In this document: positions 23,601 to 35,600 of the stretch, one piece after another | How the letters are laid out: each line of letters begins with the position of its first letter | Position numbering within the stretch: the first letter of the stretch is position 1 | Source: Chlorops oryzae | Lineage: Eukaryota > Arthropoda > Insecta > Diptera > Chloropidae | Assembly: GCA_020466095.1 (NCBI GenBank) | Contig: CM035807.1 | Span: 100,687,436-100,751,435 of the forward strand | Length of the DNA stretch: 64,000 bases | Reading direction: 5' to 3' | Position numbers and translations under genes: made by a program | The notes under the pieces: model-generated | What the model saw: only the letters and a program-made list of their open reading frames with translations | Databases searched by the model: none | Told to the model about the DNA's origin: nothing

Positions 23601-26600
23601 TGCGGGAAATTGTGTAATAACCCATTTAAATATAGTTCGTATTTTATCTATAAGAAATATTCATTTGTTCCCTTTGAATCGCTCGCAACATTTCAAGCCG
23701 TAATTCCATTCTTCCGCGTTATTGTTTTATCGAATTCTCTTTCGCCATGAATTCCAAACGGTTCTCATATCGAGTTGCTCAATAATGAATTTCTTTTCTG
23801 TGTATATTTTTTTTTCTGTTTTTCTTTTCTACGAATAAAGCTCAACGCCCTTTCGCGTGCGCAATCTACTACGGTAAACAGAAATATTTCCTTTGTTCAC
23901 GGAAAATACGAAAATTGTTCGTTTCTTCGTTTTTCTCTTTTTCCAGACTCATTGCATTGGCCATTGTTGATGCTCGCTTTTTGAATGCACCGAACACAAG
24001 ATTTTCCTCTTTATTCTTTGAGACAATGATCACTGATGAGGAATTTATTTCGCGTGCAACTCTGCTCGGTCTTCTTGTTTAAGTAGAGCGCTTGTCTCAG
24101 TGCAGCGTTTCTTAAACCGATTTCCGTGGATATGTAATAATGTAATTGGATATGTTTCATCAAGGGGTCGGATATGTGAATGAGATTTTCTTAGCCCCAT
24201 TCACCAATGAAATTTTCGCCAAATTGAATGAAAGAAGAATTTCCAAATCTAAGTAATATCTTTGCTTTGAATTCTCGTGGCCGAAAAGTTTGGGAACATC
24301 TGACTTAGTCAATGACTTTATTCACAGTTTGACTCATCTCTTTTTTTTTTGTTGTTTCTTCGTGTTACGTCAGTTAGGATTACATGCCAGCGGAATCACG
24401 CCAGACCCATCAGATGAGCCAAGAATGAAGGCGCAATGAAAATCTTAATTCTCAATTTAAATCAAACGTGGTTAGTCATGAAATAAGCCCGCAGTAATAA
24501 CACGACGGAGTACACCTGGTTAACTCGAAGGTTTACTTGACGAGAGAATTGAGTAGGCTTTGGGTAGTTTTACTAGGAATGAGTTTTAAAAAAAAAGATC
24601 CATGAATGGGGTGGTATATATTTAATTTTACTAAAGATAGAGCTTCTACCTACGAAAAGAATTCTATTCTTGAAGAACCTGGTTATGTATTGAGGGTGTT
24701 TTAAAAGACAGTTCGAACTTAGAAAAGACAGTTGAAGACAACTTTTATAGAAGAACCCATGATACAAGAAAACAAGATAGCGCCACTTGAGAGAGGAAGC
24801 GTCACAAACTCAAAATCGCGATTCGTTGTTGTTGTTTCCCATGTTAAACCGGCTTTTTACTTTTTTGAATAGCATGGGAAACAACAACAATTTCTCGCTC
24901 AGTGACGTCACCAACTCAATTTTCGGCTCTCAGAGAGAGCCTCAAAATAGCGGTACTGAAGTGGCGCTATCTTGTTTTCTTGTATCATGGAAGAACCGAT
25001 ATTTTATGGCGAACTGTCGAAGATTAGTTATAGAGCAGCATGATTACCTACTGGGATTCGAAGTGATCATTTTCAAGATAATCGTGAATGTATATCTACG
25101 TAGAACATTTCTTCGTCGGAAAGAGTTCTATTAATATTTAACAAAAAACAAGGGTCGGCCTTTGAATTTCTTGCCTTTTTATAGAAACGACTGACTAAAC
25201 ATTTTTTGAAGTCTCCAAAAGGGTATTTCCGACTGCAGCCTCGAGAAAGTGATTTAAGGTTTATTATTATTATTATTATTATATTAATTTTTCTATAGGT
25301 AAATACTACCAAAAAACACTCTAGGAACCGATTTTTAAGTTCCCGTTAGGAGCTTTTCTTTGAGATATCTTTAAAAACTCCTTTTAAGTAAGCCATTTTT
25401 TAAAAATTTTTTTCTGAAAAACTAATTTAGATAGAAAGGTGAGACAAACGTTGGCTGATTGCTATTAAATCAGGACATAAAAAAATTTTTTTTTTAAATT
25501 TTACACTGAGAAAAATTTTTCCACAAAAAAAAAAAATTAATTTTTTTCAGTGTATTTAGTTTTCACGCCATCTCAAGCTATTTTTAAAAAATACCTTCAA
25601 AAATAAACTTTTATTTAAAAAAATTTCATTAAAATCGAAAGGGTGTTTTTTGAGATAATTTGAAAAACGTACCTAAGTTTAAAGTAGTAAAAGTAAGTTT
25701 AGAGTTTCAAAATATTACAAATTTGAATGATCTCTTGAGATCTCAACAACAGGAGTCTACAAGTGGTACCTGTAACTAAACTTTTAGTAAACAAAGTTTG
25801 GAAAAAGAGTTAGAATAGTCAGAAATAAAAAGGTTTATAAAGTCATATTACTAGAAAATGACAGTTCCTGAGGTTCAAATCCCAAAAGGCGGATCAAAAG
25901 CGGGAGATATAAATTTTCAAAAATCCATTTAAAATTATCAATAGCCGAAAAAAGCGAAAATTTTTGTACTGATTTGTCAATTAATTTTTCTTTTGGAAAA
26001 TATTCGATTACACTAGTTTACGAAAAATCGGACTTTCACCATCTGAGGTCATTTTTTAAGTAAAATTTCCTGCTGAATCCGAATATGTAGCCAGTTGTTT
26101 TTTTAAAAAGAACAGTTTTAGAGATATAGGCTATTTTCCGTTTTTTGAGTCTTGAAAAATTGTAGGGTTGGTAAATTTCAATTATCTCCGAACATACTTA
26201 AGCGATTTTAAATTCTTAGCTACAAAATTAAGGGTAATTAAATTCCCTATCAACGATGCCTGGAACACCTTTTGATCCAACCATTACCTTAGAAGCTATT
26301 AATCAAATTGTCCAGAAATTTGCTTCATTTTTAACAAAATTTCAAAAGAAAAATCAATTTTGGTTTAAATTACACCATGACAATATTTTTTTACTTTTAG
26401 TTTCTCCTTTTGACATCAAATAATAATGATTATAAAGACCATGTAGATAAAATTCGGATGAAAAATGTCGCATTTATAAGAATTTAAGTAAAAATACTCA
26501 AAACTTAATTTTACCGAAAATACTGATTACACTGGCAAACAAATAAAAGGTCCTGATACAGAAAGGTGAAGTACCCTACCCTAGGTTTTTTTTTTTTTTT

Positions 26601-29600
26601 GGGTGCTGAACACGAATCTGAAGTCGGAGTTCACCCATCACCCTCATATTTCGACCCAGCAACGCCCAGCACCCACCGCAGGGTGAAGTTTCTAGAAGAA
26701 GATTCTAAAATTTTCTGTAAAAGCAGTAAAATAGACTTGAAAATTATTCTGTGTCAGGAGTATTACATAAGCCTTTAAATCTTTTGCCCATTTCGAACAA
26801 AAACAAATACTTTCATATTGGACTAAAAATTAAGCTGAAATTATACTGATCGTCTTAGATTTTGTTAGTATAAAAATAGTCTAAAAAAACTCTTAATGTT
26901 TGCTGATTTCTCTCTCTAATTTAAATTGAAAATATTTTTTTTTTACTTGCTGTAACATTAATTTCCTAATTTAAGAGGGAAGTTCATAGAGAGTACACAA
27001 TGAAATACATTTCGGCACTATTTCTACACTTCAGCATAAAAAAAAAAAACACACACAAAACAGATAACGTTGGCGGCCGATGTTCGTACATACTCCGCTA
27101 CATTGTTTAAGCACATGTTCCTATTTTCATTATTGACAAAGCAAAGTTGATTGCTCAACAGTCTAATTTGTCTCTGATAAGACTGTTTGAGCAACAGAAA
27201 CGAAAATTGTGACATCATTGACTTCAGTTTTTTTTTCGTAATCAGCTCAAAATTTAACAAAACAATATTCTATTCACAACAAACTATAGATAAGTGGTTC
27301 ATTTGTAATTAATAATTTTTATTTTTAAATAAAAATTCTCTTATTATGACTTTTGAAAAGAAAAAAATAAAAAAAATAAAAACAAATTGGCTTAAAAGAT
27401 TATTTCTAAATAATTTATTTTTATTTCTTTACAATGTATAAACTTCGACGCTTATTCTGCACATGTGTGTGTGCATGTTTGTGTGTGTTGCTCCTTCCCC
27501 AACGCGACACAGCACAAAGAGGCGCCTTGGCATCAAGTTTGGACGCATATGAAGCGACTTTCGCATGCCTCCAAAGTGAATTCGACAACGACGCTAACAG
27601 CACAAAAAACCGATGTTGGCCATGGCAAAGGCACATCGTCGCTGCTCTACCCGGATAAAACAGCATCGTTGAAAGATGCTTTTTATGCGCAACAAATCTA
27701 CTTCCGTCCCGATATGGTAGGCAAACAACAAACAAACAAACAAAAAACTACAACAAATTAAATTGAGTTTTCCAAAGCTTTTACGGGCTAATGGTTCAAC
27801 TAAATTGGTTAATTGGTTTCTCTTTTTTTTTTTTTTTTGGTAGTGTTCTTAGCACCGAAAGTAGAAACGTTTTTAAAGTAATCTTACCTTAACATCTGAA
27901 TGCATTATTCCCTTATTTTGGCATGTAATTTTGAAAAAAAAAAAATAACAATTCTATTCTTAAACTTTTCCTCTCTCTAAATCATTCTTTTTTCCTCAAT
28001 CCGTTAATCTTTGAATGCACTTTCTTTCGGATATTTGGTTTTTTTATTTTTATTTATTTTCATTGGAACTTTTGGTTTGTTCTTACGCCTATCACCACCA
28101 CTACTACTTCTACCTTAATACATTTAATGCTCTTTAAAATTAAAATTTTTTATTAATTTTATTTTACACTGAAAACAAAATGCACAGCTTTTCCATATTA
28201 AATTAAAAAAATTTTCAGAGCAACTTCGCAAATACTTGGAAATTTATTCATGCTGAAAATGCATTTAATCCTCTTTCCCGAGCTGTAAACTTCGCAGTTA
28301 ACTGAGCACAGGAAAGTGCAAAGCCAGGCGGCAATGGGGCTGCAATATTTTAACTTGAAGGCCTTTATTTTTGCTTCTGACTATCGCCGGGAAAATGGGA
28401 TCTTTCTCATAGCAACATGAAATATAGGAGCATTTTTTTAATTTTGTTGAATTAATTTAATTCTGAAATGAATAGTAATAAGGACTTCTCTTTGGCTGAA
28501 CTCAAAACTTTTGCCTTTTCGCTGTTCGCACTTGACTGAGCATTCAGCAGATCAAAGCTAATTAAATCGGATTAAAAAAATATACAGGATGCTTTAGAGA
28601 CTCTTTTGAATGAAAATAAAATGAACAATAAATAAAGTAAGCCTTATGCAACTAAAATATTTTAAAATCTCTTACTTAACTGCATCCGAAGCTATCGTCG
28701 TTATTCTCACCCTTTGCATTCCCCGAAAGTGGGTTAAACAAATAAAGCTTGCACGACTTGAGAGAAAATTATTGTAGTTGCAGCAAAAACATTACGAGAG
28801 CGGAAAGAACAAACCTTGGAACAGTTGCGTTTTCTAGCGCAACTCGCACGTAACTAAATGGTTGAGTAAATTGAGTGGAAAATGCGGGCAAAGAAGCTGG
28901 GGGAAAAAAAACCCGAGTCTAGAGGTCTACAATCGCGGTTAGAGATACTGGCGTCGCGACGTTTTCTTCAACACTTGAGCATATGTGGGCTTCGGAATTA
29001 CTTGCATTTGGAGGTTGATGGCACAAGAATCCGCTATTCAAGGCTTAGAAATGCTTTTGTACAAAAGAAGTGCGAAGAAAAATCTCAAACAGAAAAATGA
29101 GAAAGCAGAATAATGGCTAAATAGACAGAAGCTGTTTGGAGCGGACATTTGAATTCTCATTGTTCTGAGAAAATTGTCTCCGCGTGTTCTTTCCGAAGTA
29201 CTTTTTACGGTAGGAAATTAATTTCGCGTACATAATTCAGTATAAAATCATTGAAAAAGAATTTCATAAATGGTAAGAAGTAGATTCGTTCGCTCTATCT
29301 CATTGAAAAAGTATTTACGAATCTATTTTCCCTTTCAAATTCCACTGCCTTCTAACAAAAACAGAATTCTAAAGACCTTCCCAAAGATCCATTCTAGCTA
29401 GAAACTAAATTTTCTGATTCTGTTTTATTGATTTAATCGTTCTTGGCTCTGAGCAGATCACAAAAGACCGAACAAAACGATTAAAGTCATAATTTAAAGT
29501 CGTTTGAGAAATCATCTTTGGCAACGGCTTGCGACAGAAATTCCCATTAATGGGCCCGAACTGAGCCTCATTACCATAATTGATCGTTCTTTTTTTTTTT

Positions 29601-32600
29601 TCATAAAAAAAAATGTTCTGACTTCTTCTTCATGTTGTCATTTATGCTCCTTTTATCATTTTTCATTCTTTATTTTTCATTTTTCTGTTGTAAAGTATCC
29701 CATCAGTTTTTCTTCGATATTATGCGATGAAGCTGAAACACGTTTGCGGCTTGGGCTTGGGCAAAGGAGCTTCACAAGATTGGAGAGACGCATAGAAGCG
29801 GTCCCAAACAAAACCGGCTAAAGTTGGCTGCGCGTTTCGCCAACCAGTTTCAATACGAGTCCTAATCATGCCGCGAGCGCTCGGTCTGTGGTCAATATTA
29901 ACAAAAACTCATCGTTTTTCTGCTTCATTTCAATTTCAATGAAAACTCGCTGCATCCATGACGCGACTATTTACAACAAAAACAACAAAACAAAAGAAGA
30001 AGAACTACAACAAGTAGAAACATAAACAATGACAAAGGCAAACCTGTTCGATTAGTTTTTTGATTATTTTAAAGAGCACTAAGATATCGTCTTCTGGATT
30101 TGTTCTCTTCTACAAAATTCAATATTCGAGCGAAGAACTTAATTCGCAATTTAAAATACATAAAACACAACGAGAAGACAAAGAAATACTTCGAATATTT
30201 CCATTAGAAATGATTGAAAATGATTTCTCTAAATAGCTTTGACATTTCACGAAGCAGTGTCGTTCATAAAGGATAAATTAAGCGGAAAATACCAGAAGAT
30301 TGCGCAAAAAACTAACCCCGCCACTGGTTCAAAACCACCGAAGCGATTGTTGCTTTTAATTGTATAAACAAAAGCCACATTTGAAATACGCCCACATTTT
30401 CCAGTTTTAACACTAATTAATTTAGTTTAAATAAAGTCCATAAAAAATGAGAAAAATCCAATTATGCCCTTTTTGAGCAGAGGCTCTCTTACTATGAGGC
30501 GTGAATATGTGATCATTTATGGCCGTGCGGCTTTTCGAATTGCGCCTCCAATTGGTTAATAAAGCTACATATTTTCATGTGCTTTAAGGCCTTAAAGCTG
30601 TTTAATTTAATTAAGCACACCATATTTGAACACGCCATACAGTCGAACCTTTCTATAATGCACTTTTCTATGTGATAATTTTCCCTCTCTTTAAACAAAT
30701 TCTCCCCATTTTTTCTCCGTTCCCTTGGCATTCGTTACAGCTAATTTTGGCTGTTCAAGTTTTGCACTCATTTCACTCAGAGAAAATAAATTGAAAAATA
30801 TTTTCTAATGATAAAAGCTATAACCTTCGACATTGTCAATATTTGCTTTAATGTCTCCTCAATCTCACTAAAATGGAAGAGAGAAGAAGTTCCTTCAATT
30901 TTCCTCATATTGCTTACACAATTTTCCACTTCAATTCAATTTAATGGGCGCCCGCGAATTTTACACTCCATACCCTCGTCCCATGTAAGCGAATCCTCGT
31001 TTCGGCTATTTTCTTTTTATGTTATGTGTTCCATAGGCTTTTGTTTTCGTCGAGCCATGCTCGGGAAATGGCAGCAAATGAGCATAAAATCGAACGACTT
31101 AAGCAGTAAAGGAACACAGAATGGAATCGTAAAATTTTCCGCATTATCGGTATAACAAAAAAAAAAAAAAATCGAAACCATTTCCATTTCGATGGAATGG
31201 AAAAACTTTGCGGCTCATCACCTATCGATTGCAATTAAAGAAAACCCACAACTCCCAGTGTGTCGTTCGTCTTAATCACCACAAGAAATCGAAGTGAATT
31301 TTATAGAAGAGCAAGCGACTTTTATCGGCAGATTAAGGAAGTTCTTGTCTGAATCATTGAACCAATAGATATGTTTCCAATTATGCGTGGAAATTTATGA
31401 TTTTCTTATTTATTTTCATCTATTTTTGATCTCTTCAATAATCTCTTCTCGAATCCTATCGAATCAGTCATCCGTAAACAAATATGTTGAGCGCAACAAA
31501 AATGATTGCTTTCTCTTGCCGACACTTCATTGACCCGTATCTTTCACATCAATAATCACATGATTACACGTCCATCCAGTTGCAGAGCCAAGAGCAGCAA
31601 GCATGAAAATTATTCGAAGTTGGTTCTATTTTTTCATTCCTCATTTTCTGCTCAAAGTCAAACAAACTCACACGAATCACTTCAAGTGCCAGCGAAAAGA
31701 GAAGAAACGAAAATATAAAATATGAGACGCCAGATGATCGCATATTGACCGTGATCTCTTGGAGCGCTGTCGTTCTTCTTATGCCGCCGGGGGCCTTCAG
31801 ACATTGCTTGATATTTTTCTATATTTGTGAAGTCATAAACAAACGATTATTTGTTCACTTGCACGCAATCGCCACGAACGTTCATGATCGCATTGCTCTG
31901 ATCTGCTCTGCTCTGCTGCGAATGTTCTGCTCCATGAATGCGTAAACAAGTCGTCGAACAATGCATTCGATTAATTCCATTTGTGGTCCTGCTTTCTTTC
32001 GTTCTCTCGTTGGCGTCAATGCACTCGACCGAGGAGTGAGGGCACACCGCGTGAGTTGTTATGATTTCTGTTTTCTCCCATAGTTTTTGTCTCATTTTTT
32101 AATCAATTATTTATTATTTATTTGCCTTTCTTGAAGACCCTCGGAGCCACAGACTCCCATCGAACAACATTGATGCAATAAAATATCCTCAACTATGATC
32201 AGAAATTGTCTGAGTACACGCAAAGAACGCATTAAAAGGATGTGAAATTAAGTGTAAATGATTGTCTTTAAATGTTGCCTGATTTTATTCCTCCTTCCAT
32301 CACAGAAGATTCTTCTTTTGGGCATTTCAACTTGAATAGAAACGAGCGGAGATTGAACGCAGCTTTCAGGTTCTCCTTTCAGATGGAAGATCAGTCTAGA
32401 GAAATTCCACATCTTAATTCACAAATCATCCCAAAAAGCACTCATGCTTCTAATTTTTATCTTTCATTATTTATCACTTGCGGCTTATGACATTATTCAT
32501 TTTTTATTTTATTTTTATTTTTCTTTATTTTTCTTATGCTCCAAGCTCTTCTAATCCATTAACACACTTGTCGCGTAGATCCACAATTTTTTTTTCAACT

Positions 32601-35600
32601 CGTACAGATAAAAAAGACTCAACCGAAAAGAAATCTTTTGACAAAGCACGAAGCATGAATTTTAATTGGTAAAAAGCATAAAAGCGGAAAGAGATTTCCT
32701 CGTTTTCGTAACTCCAACGCCAAGCCAAGTCAGAAGTTAAATTTGTGAAACCGCAGTGAAAACGTTGTTTCCGGCCAGGCTTTTCTTTTTCAAGAATCTA
32801 CATAAGTATATGGAAATCCAGCAAAAAACCCGATTGCATATAAATTTTACGTTCTGATAAGAAGAAATTTTTCTTTGTTTCAATGACAAATTGGAAAAAT
32901 TTTCGGAAAATTAATCAAGGAACATTTCTAGGCTTCCTTGGAGGCTTTGGGCCGCTTAAAATTCTTTCGCTTGCACAGATTTTCGTGCGGAATTCTTAAG
33001 CTCACCTGGCCAAATTAAGACTGATTTAGATGCGATCGACAATAAAAAACTCATCCACCTGTTCGCTTCCCAAAGTTATTTTCTTCATTATCCCCGCATC
33101 ATGGACGGCCTTTGCGTCGACTTGTCGTCCTTGTGGCGGAATTTATTCTACAAAATTTTCTCTCAAATTGGCATTGGGTGTCGTGTTGCTTGTGCCTTAT
33201 TCGCTTCAAATTCATTTGAGATCGCTTTAAGTAAATTGTTTTTGGTGCTCTTTGCTAAATTTGGTGTTTTGAAACTCTCGATCTGTAGAAAATTTGGTTT
33301 TGGTATTTTAGAAATATTCAGAAGTCTTGTTATTCAATTAAAAAAAAAACATTTAATACGAATGCGATTCAATCTTTTAAACATTCTTTTCTTCTTTTTC
33401 AGGTAAGTTCCAAAAAATAAAAACAAATGGAATGTACATGAAACGTAATTTGATATTTTCGCAATCATTCAAGTCGACTTAAGAGTGAGTACACAGAACC
33501 TCTCTCAAACAACTCTCAATAATACCCGGCACTGTGATTATTTTCCCAATTAAATATTTAACTGCTTCCCGAAATAAGATTGTTGGCGTTCTGCACTTAC
33601 GCTTTTACGTCATAAGAAATTAATTATTTCACTTAAATTCCTCGAACCTTATCTCAAATGAGAAATTTTCCAACGAATAGGAGCTATTAATACCGGTCGT
33701 AGTGAGAATGAAACACAACTGATACCAGGATTACTAATTAATTGAAGGTGATTCCATTAGTTGGGATAGAATGTTTTCTATCGAAACATTTGATTTCATC
33801 GCGAGATTCCAATTAGAGAAAATATGTTTTCCAAGCAAGGTTAACAGAAAATCGGCTTAATACAAAAGAAGTTTTCGAACTCTTTTATTTATTTTTTTTT
33901 TTTTTTGAGTACATAATCTTTTTTTTTTATCAGCTCGTTGGTGGAGTCATTTTAAAAGCAGATTATGGCTTTAAGGTTGGACATTTTAGGAACCAAGGCA
34001 AAAGGAATATCCATTAGGGAAGGGATATGTAGCCTTATAAGTATCGAACTCAAAACGACCCTTCAGTTTTTTAAAATAGAAAAACAAAAAATATTTTTTG
34101 TCAACACCAATAAGCGTTATTAATTTAATCTGCCTCTCAGGCGACGGGCGCCAACCGTTTCTATTATTATAAATTATTGCCATAATTTATTTAATATGTT
34201 AATTTTAATGACGCAGCTGTGACATGTTGCCTTAAAAATTGACGTCGAACTGGTGAACATAAAATGATGAACAGAAATTTATCAAAAAAATTTACGAAAA
34301 TCATGCGAAAAAAAAGTTTTTTCTCTCCATTAGGTAACTTGTATGTATGTGTGTGTATGTTGGAATGGTTGCCACTTCCCTGCCGGAAATGTTCCGGTGA
34401 AACAATCAATGATTTCAGCATGAGATAGAGCCGCGACTCCTCCAAATTATACACCAACTTTCTAATGAAATTTACACACAAGCGGCATTGTCCGTCATAA
34501 GAGCATTTGTCACGAGTTGGTCATCGAAAGTGGAGTAGATCTACTCCGTCGTATCGATACCTCTATCGATGACAGTGCCATTGGAGTTGCTATGAATAAC
34601 ATTTCCTCTCGATGATATTGCCATTGCAATTGCGATAAAAAGCTCCTTCTCTCGATGGCAATGCCATTGTAATTGAGAAGTACTCAAATTTTCCCCTTGA
34701 TATCCTTGGTGAATTTTCTCACTCAAGCGTATTCCTTACGCACACCATCGCAGAAGCTTATCCTAGCTAATCCGCCGCGTATTACTCGTTAAGATCGTGG
34801 CGTATTCCTTACGCATTCCGCCATTTGATACGTTTTCCTCATTTAATAACAATCGATAAATGCATAATTGGCTCAACCTCCAGCAGATTTATGCCCAGCT
34901 TTTCCTAACCGAGGCCAGCGAACAAATTATATTACGTATTATAAGTGTATGATCCAAATATGCTTAATGATACGTAATTATGTAAAATAGATTTAAGATT
35001 GTAAAACTTATTGTTAGACTCTTTTATCCAAGGAATGATACAATAAATAAGAATACTGTTTAAAAAAAAAAAAAAAATATCCTTGGTGAAAAAATATTGA
35101 ATTGGTCATTTATGAGAAAATTTCCGGCTGGGTTGTGATACCACGAGGGGTTTTCTCGTGTTTGTGTGAGTGTATACATATGTCTTATGTGTAAAGTCCC
35201 AGCGGAAAATTATCTCCTGCATGACAATGTCATCAGTGATGTCATCGATGACATATAGGTGACATTGTCATTCGTGACATCTTGTAGGACATGTCATCGT
35301 GGAGTTATCAAACTGGTTTCTATAAATTGACATTCAGAGAGAAAAAGAGCCATCGCACCCCATAGCATGACATTGTCACCGGTGAATTCACTGTCCAACT
35401 CCTGTCCAAATGTCATACAAAGTCTCAAATGAATTGTCATTCATACCGGATCCAAAGTCACCCTGATTTCATCGATGATGTCAGCGGGACATTTGCCGCT
35501 GGGGTTGGAAAACAAATGCTAGGCTTGGAACATTATACGCTCCGCTGTTGGCAATTGTGAAAAGATGTTAGGCCGTCTAGAGGCAGTCTTGGGGCCTAGA

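Larger units (their letters stand above)
17608..27512 (+). other. Intron 1 (9.9 kb)
   Basis: The donor GTATGT and the acceptor CAG at 27512 fit the flanking phases. Apart from the elements listed separately (18311-18501, 21143-21898, 24758-24989, 25316-25600) I see only AT-rich, stop-rich sequence with no supportable gene on either strand. Confidence 0.65.
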
